Assembly: GCA_963920765.1 (NCBI GenBank)
Contig: OY987248.1
Coordinates: 6,048,539-6,112,538 of the forward strand
Length of the DNA: 64,000 nt
Origin: Ulota crispa
Taxonomy: Eukaryota > Streptophyta > Bryopsida > Orthotrichales > Orthotrichaceae
Direction of reading: 5' to 3'
The notes beneath the pieces were generated by a model. The model made no database searches, had not been told where the DNA came from, and worked only from the letters and a program-made list of their open reading frames with translations. Within the stretch, counting starts at the first letter, position 1. The number at the start of each line of letters is the position of its first letter. Shown in pieces: positions 34,468-45,674 of this stretch. A program made the translations under genes and the position numbers.

Positions 34468-36622
34468 TCAATCCCGAAGGTCATGCGCCATGGCCACGAA
34501 GTCGCTCACAGAAGCACGCGCCAAGTTCGCCATAGCCACCATGTGGCCATCCCCGCGGGGGCTGGGCACCACGAACACCAGCCCGTCCCAAGCGCCCAGG
34601 GTGTTCCGCGTCGAGTACGTCGGAGCGCCAAATCCGAAGTCTAGTTCGTAATACGGGAACCGAACCAGGTATGAAATGTTGCATTCTGCACCAGGACCAA
34701 GCAACTCTGGAGCAAACGAACTCTCCCCTTCTTTTACCGTTGCGACCAGATCAACCATGCCCTGGAACCATTCTCCTGTCACAACCCCAATCCCAGCATG
34801 AATCAAGGTCGCGGTGGCTCCAATCGGCTCATTCAGAAGTTCATGCACTGTGGTAATGATAGGAGCAATGCCTGCTACGTTGCCGAAATAGCCGGCTGGC
34901 AAGGAGCACTTCTTCCGGCCTTCGATTGTGATCCATAATCGCACTCGTGCATCGCTGGGAAGCCGTCGAGCTCGGATTATGGTGCGCCACAGATGTGCCG
35001 AGAAGCAGTCCACTCTCGTGAGATTAGGGTTAGGGTTTCGCAATTGCGCTATCTCGTCCTTGGTGAACTCCACTATCTGCGTGGTGACTTCTTTTGCCTT
35101 CGTTTTCGCTTCTTCTGAAGTGGGTTCAACTCCGGAAGAGGATTTCGACTGCTCATCGGTTTTGTTCGTGGTAGTCTGAGCACCTACTGAAATCGATATT
35201 GCCTTGCCTATCTCGATGGGGACAGGAGGATTTCTCGGCTTCATTAGGTCACGCCGATGATCCGGCAGGAGCGACACCGGTTCTCCTCTTGCGATCTCGG
35301 ACCAGGATTTCATGAAGTGGAGACCGGACTGTCCGTCAGCTACTCCGTGTGACCATGTGGCAGCTAAAGTGATCCCCCCACACCTGAAGTGCGTCACCTG
35401 TAAGGGTAGGATGCTCTAAAATCGTCACTTTTAAGGGCTGGTCTGCCTTTCCATGTGCTTTTTGAGACGAGAAGATTTTTTTGTCTAATTTGCAGACAAA
35501 GAGAAATGAATGTCAAATATAACACAATTTTTTTCATACATAATTTTTGAAGCATTGTTGATGAATTTTCAAAGTTTTTTTTAGTAGATACCTATTTGTG
35601 GCTCTAGACCTCCCATAAACCATCCCTTTATCATTTGTGAAGAGATGAAATGAAACCAAAGAGTATGATTGACTCTTGTAATAGAATAAACCTTTTCTTT
35701 CTAAGACTTCAAGAGGTCCATTCAAGGACCACTGCATATCCAATCATGAATTACCCATGAAACACATTATATGCAAAGATTGCTTTTAGAACAAACTACC
35801 TTGACACTGCTATAGCTAAGGTAGGAGGCTCTAATTCGAATCAGCTCTAGGAAGGGCTGACATTTTAGATCAAATATCTATTATTGTCATTAATGAGTTA
35901 GGTGAGCTTAACAAATTAGGTTAACTTGCTAAGCCCACTTAACTCATCAATAACCAGTAATAGATATTTGATCTAAAATGTTCATAGAGCTGATCTGAAT
36001 AAGAGCCTCCTACCTTAATGCTGTTGTTGTGGCAAGCAATGGAAGAGAAGTCGCAGATTCGAAATTAGGGCACAAGTGATACCTGGACAATAAGAGCTGG
36101 AAGGCCAGTGGGAATCTGAGGCAGAACAGGGTAGTTTTCAAACCCTGCAGCCACGAGCCCGGATAGCACCGGCACTGGCTGGAAATCCTCAGTCCTGAGC
36201 TCCAGCAAGTCCACATCCACGCTCGCTTCCGTGAAAACAGCCCCCGCGTCATTGCAATGAATCCGAGCAGGGCCATCGCTGGTCACCACTCGTCCAGCCA
36301 ACGGGTAGAACAACACCAGCGCCTCAGCCAGGGAGTCTTGCAAATGCTTCACAACGGCGGTGGCAGTGCCAAACCTGCGAACCTGGTCCACGGGGAAGGT
36401 GCACAGGAGAGGAGTGTAGTATGCCATCCAGAACACGTCCAAGGGACACAAATGCAGCCATTCTTTTCCAATGGGCGTCGCCTTGGATGGCTTGACGAAG
36501 CATGTGTGGATGTCCTCCAGCGCCTTCCCCTGCAGCCTGTCTTCCTTGACGTGAAGACCCCCATCGAGAGTACTGTTTTTCTCTTTCTGGTGCTCTTGCT
36601 CTTGCTCTTTCTCTTCCTCCAT
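34468..36622 (-). CDS. BAHD acyltransferase
   Basis: BAHD enzymes transfer acyl groups from acyl-CoA to alcohols or amines in plant specialised metabolism. Two exons: 36622-36083 and 35397-34468, 489 residues. Seen: the catalytic HxxxD motif as HGVADG (His about 197, Asp about 201) and the structural DFGWG motif as DFGFG (about 433-437). Also typical are the N-terminal LCPLDVFW / YTPLLC block, LVLFYPLAGRV and VDCFSAHLWRTI. The TWSHGVADGQSGLHF stretch resembles hydroxycinnamoyltransferases (HCT-like clade), but the acceptor cannot be read from sequence. Unusual are a K/E-rich N-terminal extension (EEEKEQEQEHQKEK) and a lysine/serine-rich insert at about residues 240-275. The start is the ATG giving MEEEKEQ. 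Acts in the cytosol. The intron consists mostly of two MITEs, one of which reaches to the splice acceptor. Confidence 0.92.
35403..35801. mobile_element. TA-target MITE (AGGTAG family), copy A5, in BAHD intron
   Basis: About 400 bp, diverged. Left end AGGGTAGGATGCTCTAAAA after TA at 35401-35402; right end TACCTTGACA degenerate. The interior matches copies 7671-8080 and 40580-40979 (TTTGAAGCATTGTTGATGAA; TTGTGAAGAGATGAAATG). Its left terminus ends three bases from the splice acceptor CAG of BAHD exon 2 (minus strand). Confidence 0.82.
35819..36015. mobile_element. TA-target MITE (AGGTAGGAG family), copy A6, in BAHD intron
   Basis: 197 bp between TA dinucleotides, ends AGGTAGGAGGCTCT / CCTCCTACCT. 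Almost a full palindrome: the left half (ATCAAATATCTATTATTG) pairs with the right half (CAGTAATAGATATTTGAT). It is the shortest member of the family and would fold into a hairpin in the acyltransferase pre-mRNA. Confidence 0.92.
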
Positions 36623-37754
36623 GAGAGCAAGGAACCTCACAATCTAAATGCTATAATTAGTCGGTGTCACACAATTTGCGTTCAACGAGCTCACCACTCT
36701 TCCCCAAAGGTTCGAACTTTCAGTTCAGATGTGAGGAACCCCCACAAGGGATGCACGCACCCTCGCAAAGCTTGGCCAACAATAGGATAATGTACGATTA
36801 TGTGGATTTAAGTACGGTACGTTGCAGCACACGTGGTAGACGAATACAAACACTGTATTGCAACGTGTGCAACAGAGAGTGGACATGGTACTGTCGTCAG
36901 GTAAGGAGCCTAGCAAGCTTTCAGTGCGCAAGGGCATCTTCAATCCAGACCCTGCATTGGAACTCGGCAATTGCAATTACAAAGCTTTGTTGTGTGGTCT
37001 CTAGCAATGTCAGTGACACATTGGTTCCTCCGATTCAATGCACATTGGTAGAGAGAAATGTAGATTCCATTTTTGTTAGGCTTGTGTAACAAGATCTCTA
37101 TTGTTGATTTGCAAAGTAGTCATCATTTCTCGAACAATTGTATACAAAACAATTTGAAGAACTCTTGAGGGCTGTTGAAACTGTTAAGTGTGGCCTAGGT
37201 TTTGCTATCCTTTTAAAATCACGTCCCCCATGCAAGGTGCATTAGACTAGGTTTGCAATTCTCTAAAGCTACAACCCACCATGAGAATGTTATTACATTG
37301 TCAACACACCTATTAGATTGATGATGCTTTAAATTAGGATACCTTTCCACGGGAGGGGTGGAGGGGTTCGGCTTGGACGTCTAGCGGTCGATTCTTTAAA
37401 AGTCAAACTACATTCCTGGAGGGCTTGGACCCAAAATCAAAGTTTACTTTCTAAACTCAACCCGGCGTGAACATTTCAAGATTCTTTTGTCGTTTTGTCT
37501 AGGTCAACTTGGATGGGCCTCTAGTTCCGATTGCCCATCGCAAGGTACCATTACTAACTAGGCATTGCAATACTATGTATAGTAGAACTCCCCTAAATTA
37601 ATATCACCTCAACTAATATCTTGCATATCCCAACACTACCCACTCCCTTCCCATCCCACTGCATAAAAAACAACCTCCAGTCCCAAGCATATTAGTTTAG
37701 AGGAGTTCTATTGTAGTACTTAAAATTGATGGTGGTTTTGCAAGGAGAACACTT
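36623..37754. promoter_or_regulatory. Upstream region of the BAHD gene
   Basis: Likely contains the acyltransferase promoter and 5' UTR in its left part. The remainder shows no gene. A pair of opposed open frames at 36664-37089 has no recognised domain. Confidence 0.4.
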
Positions 37755-38130
37755 AGGGGCGCTTCACAATACGTTCCAAGTCTTATATGTGCAAGTCTCA
37801 CCTTGAAGTGAGATCCCCAACTTAGTTGGATTATCAAGGGCAAAAAGGAATATTGAAGAACATCATGAAAATTTTATTTGAAACTCTTAGTGGTACTTGG
37901 GTTGAAAGTTGGGTCTAGCAAAATGGTTGAACCAAACCTTGAGTGAAGTCCCACCATCTTAGCATCAAAATTTTTAAAAAGCATTGGCATGTATGCAAAT
38001 TCTAATGAATTGGGACATTGGACATGGGACATAGTGTGACACACCAAGTCCCAATTTTTGGCTTAACATCAATCAACATCTCAAATTTCAATAGGACATG
38101 GGACATGAGACATAGTGTGAAGTAACCTTA
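37755..38130. mobile_element. MITE related to the TTCACACTATG family
   Basis: About 375 bp. Left end AGGGGCGCTTCACAATAC, right end CATAGTGTGAAGTAACCTT, approximate inverted repeats similar to the element at 28917-29477. Internal repeats of GACATGGGACATAGTGTGA occur near 38025 and 38095. Non-coding. Confidence 0.6.
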
Positions 38131-39133
38131 AATCCCACGCTAGACCCAATGGTTTTAACAACATGTTTGTGAGGCTTAAGGTGATTGATTTATATTTTCT
38201 TACAAACAAGGATAGAAGTAAGAATTTACCCCTATCTTGGAGTTGGTAAAATCTATCCCCTTTGCTGGGTTTTTTAACATAATCAAGATCTTTGAACTTG
38301 AATATGAATTTGAAATTCCCATAACCAATCTCTTGATGATAAGTTTCTAAACTTTTACACTTTTTGACATATGCTAAATTAGAACATTTCCACCTTGGCC
38401 CCACAAACAAGTGTGTGCAAGAAATCAAATGCCGACATTGACGTAACTCAATGCTGAAAAACAGATTCATAGAGAACACCTTTACTTGTGGTGCATTAGT
38501 GTTTTTGAATTGGAGATTAATAATTTCCTCATAAAATATATTTGTATATTAAAACTTACAACTTTTGCTCCAATTCCTGTGAAGTTGGCTCTGCATAGAA
38601 AGCAGCTACATTACGACACTCTATCCATCCTTTGCTTTTCAAATACTCAAACTTCCTCACAGTAGCTTCTCCCTATGCAAAGCCTCCTCCCCTGCAGTGC
38701 AGTCCAGAGGCATGGCTTCGACTTTGATCACAATTGTCGCTACAACAAAAACTGTCCAAATTGACATTTCCTACTTGAATAAATGGATCCAAATTGACAT
38801 TGTTCCCTTATAGTGCAATTTTTGTCCTTCACTGTTCCGGGCGTCTCCGAGAAACAATGTTGCTTCAAAACTCCAAGATACGCTACTTCTAAACTGAACC
38901 TTTTTCATCTGTTGAGTAGATGTTACCGGCTCTCGACAGTACACGCTCTTAGCAGTAGTTTCTAGCAAAATACTCAACCAGAAATGCTTGAATAGTTGCT
39001 CCACTCTTGCAGGCTGAACTATCTAATAAGGCCGGAAACCAGACAGTCATCAGCAAAACATCGCTTACAGCAATGCCGATTGGTAGGGACCGGAATAAAT
39101 CACTTCAGATTCCAGGTTGGAGTAGCGGAATCC
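38131..39133. other. Intergenic DNA
   Basis: No gene recognised. The 77-codon minus-strand frame at 38771-39004 has no known domain, though composition around 38570-39130 is less AT-rich than the neighbours. Confidence 0.4.
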
Positions 39134-39137
39134 TTAA

Positions 39138-39359
39138 CCCGAGGCTACTATTATATTATATACACTGCTGTATAACTGACATTTGCTACCAACAAAAAGT
39201 TTTAATTTGGGATCTTGACTACCTCACTAGAATTACATTGATTTATATTCTATTTTTTTTTGTTGATCTCAAATGTAATAAAGGTGTGGATGCACTCCAA
39301 ATACAAGAAAAATACATCGTTTTATACTGGTCGCAAAGGGCTGCCTCGTCGTTTAAGGG
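39138..39359. mobile_element. TTAA-flanked MITE, 226-bp subfamily, copy B3
   Basis: 222 bp between TTAA at 39134-39137 and 39360-39363. The left terminus has drifted (CCCGAGGCTACT) and the right terminus is GTCGTTTAAGGG. The interior is the same subfamily as 20279-20504. Lies just 3' of the methyltransferase gene. Confidence 0.82.
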
Positions 39360-39523
39360 TTAAACCCTAAAACCAGGAATTGGTGTTCTTCTCTTGCAGA
39401 TCTACGCGTCTTCACAGACTCAAAGGACTGCAAATCAGACAGTCACCAGCATCATCAGCGATGTTGATTGCTAGGGACCGCCATAATATATGACTCCGAA
39501 TTTTTCAGGTTGAGTCGATTTCC

Positions 39524-39570
39524 TTAAACCCTAAACCCTAAACCCTAAAACCCTAAACCCCTAAACCCGG
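39524..39570. repeat. Interstitial telomere-type repeat
   Basis: Five to six units of CCCTAAA and variants (TAAACCCTAAACCCTAAACC...), immediately downstream of the methyltransferase stop codon. A single such word also occurs near 39363. Confidence 0.92.
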
Positions 39571-39584
39571 AAACATGAACGGTT

Positions 39585-40358
39585 TCATTTCTTTTTGAGA
39601 ACGTAAACCTCGTTCTCCGGCCAACAATACTCGGGATGCAACTCCTCACGAGGGACCTTGACAACATTAAAATACTGGGGACACAGCCTCCAAAAGAGCT
39701 CATGCGCTTCCAACTGTCGGATCTGGTACCCAAGGATGATAACGGTGTCGGGCCCGGCGAGAGCACTCATGGTCTCCAGCAACGGCTGCACAATGTTCTC
39801 CAAATAGACCACATCGCCAGCAATAACGAAATCGAACGGAGGTTTCAGAGCTTCGATCTGCTTCGCATTTCCCCAATACAACTGCGCCACCTTCACCTTC
39901 CCGGCCTTGACGCCCGCCTTCCCGGACGTCGCGAGCGTCGTACTCGCCACGTTCTTCTTGAAATTGCGCTTCAGGGCGGGCATGACAGGGGCGATGTCCG
40001 TGAGCAAGCAATTCAGTCCCAGAAGGGCTAACCCTAATCCTGCCACGCCGACGCCCGTGCCCAAGTCGATCCCCTTCTTCCCGGCGAAGGCGATGGATGG
40101 ACACACGGAGGAGAGGTTGCGCTCCAGGACGTGCTCCGCCCACTTGACGAGGACCAGCGACGATGGCCACACGGATGTGCCGACGTACATGGATCCATTG
40201 TCTTGCTCGAAGTGCAAGGTCTCGCCTGCCACTGTCAAATCCACCACCGGATACGTCGAGAATTTCATCTCTGCCCTGCTTCTCAATCTACACGACCAAA
40301 GTGCCTTGTGCTCAGCAGCTTGCTCTCTTCCGAGAGCTGGCGACGCATCCGCATTCAA
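39585..40358 (-). CDS. Family-16 (METTL21-like) protein methyltransferase
   Basis: A single-exon frame of 257 residues, starting MNADASPALGREQ and ending EVYVLKKK. SAM-dependent methyltransferase fold: motif I is IDLGTGVGVAGLGLALLG (about 96-113), preceded by the family feature TSVWPSSLVLVKWAEHVL; LLTDIAPVMPALKRNF is the post-I Asp region; and FVIAGDVVYLENIV carries the DxxY motif typical of lysine methyltransferases of family 16 (METTL21/EEF2KMT group). These enzymes methylate lysines on translation factors or chaperones; the substrate here cannot be assigned. The length is usual for the family. No targeting signal is obvious, so probably cytosolic. The 3' end lies 15 bases from telomere-type repeats. 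Confidence 0.92.
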   Translation of the reverse strand: MNADASPALGREQAAEHKALWSCRLRSRAEMKFSTYPVVDLTVAGETLHFEQDNGSMYVGTSVWPSSLVLVKWAEHVLERNLSSVCPSIAFAGKKGIDLGTGVGVAGLGLALLGLNCLLTDIAPVMPALKRNFKKNVASTTLATSGKAGVKAGKVKVAQLYWGNAKQIEALKPPFDFVIAGDVVYLENIVQPLLETMSALAGPDTVIILGYQIRQLEAHELFWRLCPQYFNVVKVPREELHPEYCWPENEVYVLKKK

Positions 40359-40579
40359 GCTCCCCTACGCCACACCTCCTTAATATCACATTCTGTAATA
40401 TCACATTCTCTGTTCTCAAACCAAACCCCTGGGAATGGAACACGTACCCAATTCACTATACCCCTCTTCGATGCCACTTTTCTATGCAAAAGCATATGTT
40501 GCAAAATTCCATGTAATCACATATATTTTGGCATATGAACACCGTAGTAGCCAAGCCTTCTTCGAGAATGAAACTTCTA
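40359..40579. promoter_or_regulatory. Upstream region of the methyltransferase gene
   Basis: About 220 bases before a MITE. Contains two copies of TAATATCACATTCT (40382-40410), a word also repeated at 23500-23600. No firm TATA box. Confidence 0.4.
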
Positions 40580-40979
40580 AGGTAGGAGGGCCGTAAACCG
40601 ACTATCTAAGGGCTCATTCTCCTTTTGCAGGGTCTTCTCTGGATGGGAGGACTTTTATATCATTTTTCAAACAAAGAGTAAGAGATGCGGAATGTAACAC
40701 AAGTTGTTTCATATTTTTTGAAGCATTTTTTAGTTACTTATGAATTTTCAAAGGGCATGTGTCATAGGTCTCTATTAATGAATCTAGATTATTCAAAAAT
40801 CGTTCACTTGCAAGTTGTGAAGAGATTTGGAGAATCAAGGAGGATGATTGGCTCTTATGACTTTTCTCCCATGCATTCAATGACTGTAAGTGGATAATTT
40901 TAGAACCACTTCATGTTCATTTTGATGGAGTCTACATGGGCGGTTCAAAATGACCGTACGCAATATGAACCTCCTACCT
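40580..40979. mobile_element. TA-target MITE (AGGTAGGAG family), copy A7
   Basis: 400 bp between TA dinucleotides, ends AGGTAGGAGG / CCTCCTACCT. The interior matches the copies in the epsin and acyltransferase introns (TTTGAAGCATTTTTTAGTTA; CTTGCAAGTTGTGAAGAG). Confidence 0.93.
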
Positions 40980-42095
40980 TATGAAGAATGAGAAGTTGTG
41001 GAGTGGAAATAAGAGTGAGTGGGAATAATTCTTCAAGAAGAAGGTGTGACTACCCTTTTGTGGGCAATGGAGGATGGAGAATGAGTTTACCTCAAACATG
41101 GTGATGTGGTAAGTAAGCAAGTTGCATTCACACATTCATCAAGGTCTATAACTACAAGGAGGATGAAAGTAAGAGGATCAAGGTGAAAAAGAGACATGCA
41201 TTGGTAAAAACTTCACATGCTAAAACTTTTTCACGGCCATTCTTCTCCTCTAGAGGTTTAGAAATAACTTCTCAACAATTAAAGAGCGTGGCCTTTGCAA
41301 ATCAAAGAGAGAGTGCCACATCCTTGTTCTTTGAAGATTGAGAATGAGGTGAAGAAGGTGTGACAATCACCAAGTAATTGCACTCTATAGAGTCCTAATC
41401 TCACCTTACTAGAATGTGCACTTTAATTTTAAGTTGTGGAAGCTGAAGTTTTTGAAACAATAGTTGGAGCTAGTGTGTGGTTTGATCTTCTAATTTATTT
41501 GCAATTTCAGATTTGACAAAGGGAGAGAGTGAGGACGGGTAGTTTGCAGAACCTGTCAACAATTTGAATTAAAAAATTACATACTCTAAAATGATGGTGC
41601 ACAATTTTGAATTAATAAAATTTACACACATTGAAACAATGGTGGTTTCTAACATTGACATCAGCTGTTACACTAGAATGGAAATGTTCCTTTCTTGCAA
41701 GTATTTGAATGAACAGACCGGGTCTGATTCTACGGGGGCAGCTGCCTCGTATGCAAGAGAACAACCATGTTGCACGCTATTATGGACTTAAGCGAGGTCA
41801 AGTGGTGAAAATTATTTGACCCAGTAAGAGTGTAGGCCAATACGTCACTTATCGATTTGTTGTATGATTCACTGAGCAAAGGCAATGAGTAGCAAGACTA
41901 CGGAATCTTTTGAGCAGCTTTCTCGGTTTGTATGTGTATCTATGCTCTTGTTCTAGTTCAACGTCCTGAATGTTTTAGATGCCGGTATACAAAGAGGACT
42001 TGATTTTACAAGATGCTATTTGGCTATGGAGCTAAGCACTTCGTTATAAAACAAGTCTGCCAAGCACTTACAATGTAAGAATGAATTGCTTGTAA
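40980..42095. other. AT-rich intergenic DNA
   Basis: No gene or clear element terminus recognised in this 1.1-kb stretch. The 66-codon frame at 41591-41791 has no known domain. Confidence 0.4.
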
Positions 42096-42347
42096 CACAA
42101 TATTTGTTAAATTGGGAAAAAACGTACATTTTGGGACTTCTGAAGGTTTGGGGTGATCACCCCACACCAAGTTCTAGCATTTTTTTTGGGTACACGTGCC
42201 CTACCTGAGAGGAGGAATTTGCAAGGGAAAAATCTTAGTAGCTCAAACTGAATCTAATACCTTCAAATTTGGTTCAAGGTGAATATTCTAAATCAAGGTG
42301 AAGAACAAAGTGGAACCACTTTTTTCCCCAATTTAACAAATATAGTG
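42096..42347. mobile_element. MITE with TTAAATTGGGAAAAA ends, intact
   Basis: 252 bp. Ends are CACAATATTTGTTAAATTGG and CCAATTTAACAAATATAGTG. An uninterrupted sibling of the elements at 6169-6470, 30031-30814 and 46601-46860. Non-coding. Confidence 0.85.
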
Positions 42348-44178
42348 TTTTGTCACTTTATAGACAACAAGACATGTGAACTTTGGAGTTCATTGATTTC
42401 ACCTAATTGGACTCTTCCAATCCAATTTAGGGTTTTTGAATTCATTTATGAACTAAAAACTTTTAAACATCCCCTATTTTGGTAAATTTCTAAATCTCAG
42501 TATTTTCTTCTAGATGAAAATTTTGAATTATCTCACTGTGGGGTCCAAGTGAAAAAAAGTAGGAATTTGGAAAAAATGATAGTTAGATTAAAAGAGCAAC
42601 TTCCAATCCTAGCAATTAGGCACAACTGCAACTTTGCTAAGCCCCTTGGAGGCAAAAGGGTCTTTTCATGTGGAGTATTATTTGCAAAATTGGATTTCTC
42701 ATAGTTGTGTATTAGCTCTTGAAAAGGCTATATTAATTCCACAACAACATTGTGGTGTTAACCCCTTGTTGCCTAAGTGGATGGAATTGTCCCTGATTTG
42801 TGTGTGAAGATTTGCCTAGTTTCCTTAAAAGGTGTAACACACAAGTTTACTCTTTAGAGATAAGTCTATGTACACATGGATTGTAGATTTTGAAGTTTAG
42901 GCTAAATCCATGTGATTGGATTTATCAAATTTACCATGTGTTTGTTAACATTTGAATTATTCATCTTATGAATTCTTCTAGATTTCATTACTAACAAACC
43001 ATTGATAAATCGAAAGTGAAATTTGGAAAATTGAACATGAAATGTGATGTTCTTGTTCTAATACATTTTGAATTTATTTTTCAACTTTTATGTGCAAACT
43101 CAATTTTTTAAACTTGGGCCCTAATATAAAGTGGAGCTTGGGGCCTATTAAGGTTGTGGTCTAAGTAGGAGTAGAGCCATAATTTGAGCATTTCTATTGA
43201 TCTCTTGACTTAATTTCTCTTCATACAAGGTTTCAAATCCTAAAGAGTAGTGGGACGGCAAATAAATTGAAGATCTTGGCCCAAAGCCAAGTTAAGAACT
43301 TTAGCAAAAAGGATTGGTTTTTTTAAGCTATGTTCCAATAGCTTCATCAACATGAGATAGTTCAATAGCTTGGAGCCATGACTCTAGTTCTGCACGGAAT
43401 TTTAGCCCATGACATGTATTTCACTATGCCACTTAATAATTTGTTATAAAATCAAGGTTAAGAGAGTAAAAAGTTCCACTCTACAATCACCTCAAAAAAC
43501 ATTAGCAACATACACAATATGTAACAAGACAATATACATCTACTTCATAGATTAGAACAACTCTTGTATCCAAAATAGTTCAAACTCTCTAACATTAACA
43601 AAAAAATGCCCCCCCTTACTTGTCCATTGGGTAATTACGACCGGTCAACCTGCAACATAAACAAAAAACAAAAAACGTTTGGTATATTGTGACCACTGTA
43701 TTACCTAGTATTTGGCAGGTGAAAGGACATTTTCAATGAACTTTATTAGTGAACTCTTAGTTTGTATTTAAAATTGAATACAAAGGGGTGGGGAGGGAGA
43801 CAAAAAGACAATTGAAATGAACTCCTTTGAATATTTTTTAAATTTACATTTGAAATTTAAAACTAGAAGAGATATAGATTGACATAAAAAGATATATATG
43901 TTGAGTTCCCACTTAAAATCTCACCACTATTCATTTACCTTGGTAAATGGGTTTACAAGACTTGTCTATAAAGAAATAAGAACACCATAAGATTGGGATT
44001 AACTATTTTCTTATTTAGTAACTTCAAAATTACATAACACAAATTAATTTAGGAGTTATAGTAAGCCACAAACAGACCAGAGACACAAAGTAACCAACAC
44101 AAGTAGAGCTAGAATTTTGTTATAATTATATCAACAATACATTTGAGTGTTTCAAAAGATCATAGGGGGAGTCTATTA
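42348..44178. other. AT-rich intergenic DNA
   Basis: No gene recognised. A lone TTAACCCCTTGTTGCC at about 42758 resembles a TTAA-group terminus, but no partner was found. Confidence 0.4.
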
Positions 44179-44762
44179 CTCCCTCTGTCCCATTGTAAAG
44201 CACCAAAAATTTTCTCCATGAGGGATTAACTGTATTTTTAGTTATTATGCTAGTGACAAATGCATTCTAGAATCAATATGCCACCTACCAAATATTTGCA
44301 AAACCTCAAGTTTTTATGTTTATATTTAGACACTCAAATTCCATGCAAAAGGTATTATATATGTACATAGTTTGTGAAGGCTGCTGGTTCCTCATTGTTT
44401 TAGTCTTTGTACTAATGCCACATGTGTTCAAAAATCAATATACCATTTACCAAATGTATGCAAAATCTCTAACTTTGATGTTGCCTTTTGGGCACCCAAA
44501 TTCCATGCAAAAAGTACCATATTTGTATATGTTGCTAGCTCCTCATTATTGGTGATTTAAAGATTAGTAGCAACAATCAAGTACCTCATATGGGCAAGGC
44601 CAAGCTTGTTAAGAGAAGAATGCTCTTTAATTGCTTAACTTGCCCCCATGAGATCATTGGACATGACAAATTCTTTTGTAGCTATTGAAATTAACAAGAG
44701 GGAGCTTTTTAGTGGGACAAGAATTACGCCTAGTTTGGAGCTATATATTGGGACAGAGGGAG
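44179..44762. mobile_element. Stowaway-like (Tc1/mariner) MITE
   Basis: 584 bp between TA dinucleotides. Ends are CTCCCTCTGTCCCATTGTAA and the inverted TTGGGACAGAGGGAG. These termini match the well-known plant Stowaway consensus (CTCCCTCCGTCCCA). It is longer than typical Stowaways and contains two internal direct repeats of about 110-120 bp (44314-44410 and 44445-44560, phrase AATTCCATGCAAAA). No transposase frame. Confidence 0.9.
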
Positions 44763-45440
44763 TACCATCTATAAACAATCAAGACAAAACAATCCCAAAA
44801 CTCATGTAAAATTTGTAGAGATCATAAATCTTCAAAACTCATAACCTCATTGAATCAAAAATAAAAAATCTAACCAAAATTGCAAACGAGGAAAATTTTC
44901 TGACAATAAATTGCAAATCAAATGAACCACAATATAAAAAGAACACTCAAAGTTCAAAATAAAAAATGCCATTTAGTGAATACATAATCCAAAAAGTAAT
45001 AAAATACATGAATTTAGCATACAAAATCAAGTACAGTTTTAGGCTAGGAAGTACTAGTAAAAAAAGTACTTATCAAGCTATAACAACCAAGACCTTCTTC
45101 CAAAACGTAGTAGTAAAAAGAAGTATAACATGTTATAATCTTTAAGATTTCACTTTAACATATAGATATTTTAAAACATAGATGTATAATCCACAATTGA
45201 TAAATGATAAGGAATCTAAACAACAACAAAGAAACAAAGATTTTTATTAAAAAACAAAGACAAAAATGGGTTCAACAAATAAGTTTAGGTCAAGAACTTT
45301 GAAGAATATGAAGCAAAGTTTGGGGAAATATTGCTCAGTGTATTATATCCCAAGCCTGTGGTGGAGCATTTTCAAGTTGCCACCCATCTTAATTACAAAA
45401 AAGGAGTGGCACTGCTCTTAATGCTTGTGCCAATTTAGCT
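44763..45440. other. AT-rich intergenic DNA
   Basis: No gene or element terminus recognised. Confidence 0.4.
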
Positions 45441-45444
45441 TTAA

Positions 45445-45670
45445 CCCTTGAACGACAATAGGGCATAGTATATACGTCAACATATAATTGTCATTGGCTT
45501 CCAATAAGAAATATTGATTTGGGATCTCAGGTAGCTCATTAGAACTGCATTGATCTATTCTCCAACTTCTTTGTTGATCTCAAATGTAGTAGAGGTGTGG
45601 ATCCATTCCAAATACAAGAAAAATACCTTGTATTGTATTGATTGCAAAGGGCCTTCTTGTCGTTTAAGAG
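45445..45670. mobile_element. TTAA-flanked MITE, 226-bp subfamily, copy B4
   Basis: 226 bp between TTAA at 45441-45444 and 45671-45674. Ends are CCCTTGAACGAC and GTCGTTTAAGAG. Same length and interior as 20279-20504, so two independent copies share both exact borders. Confidence 0.88.
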
Positions 45671-45674
45671 TTAA

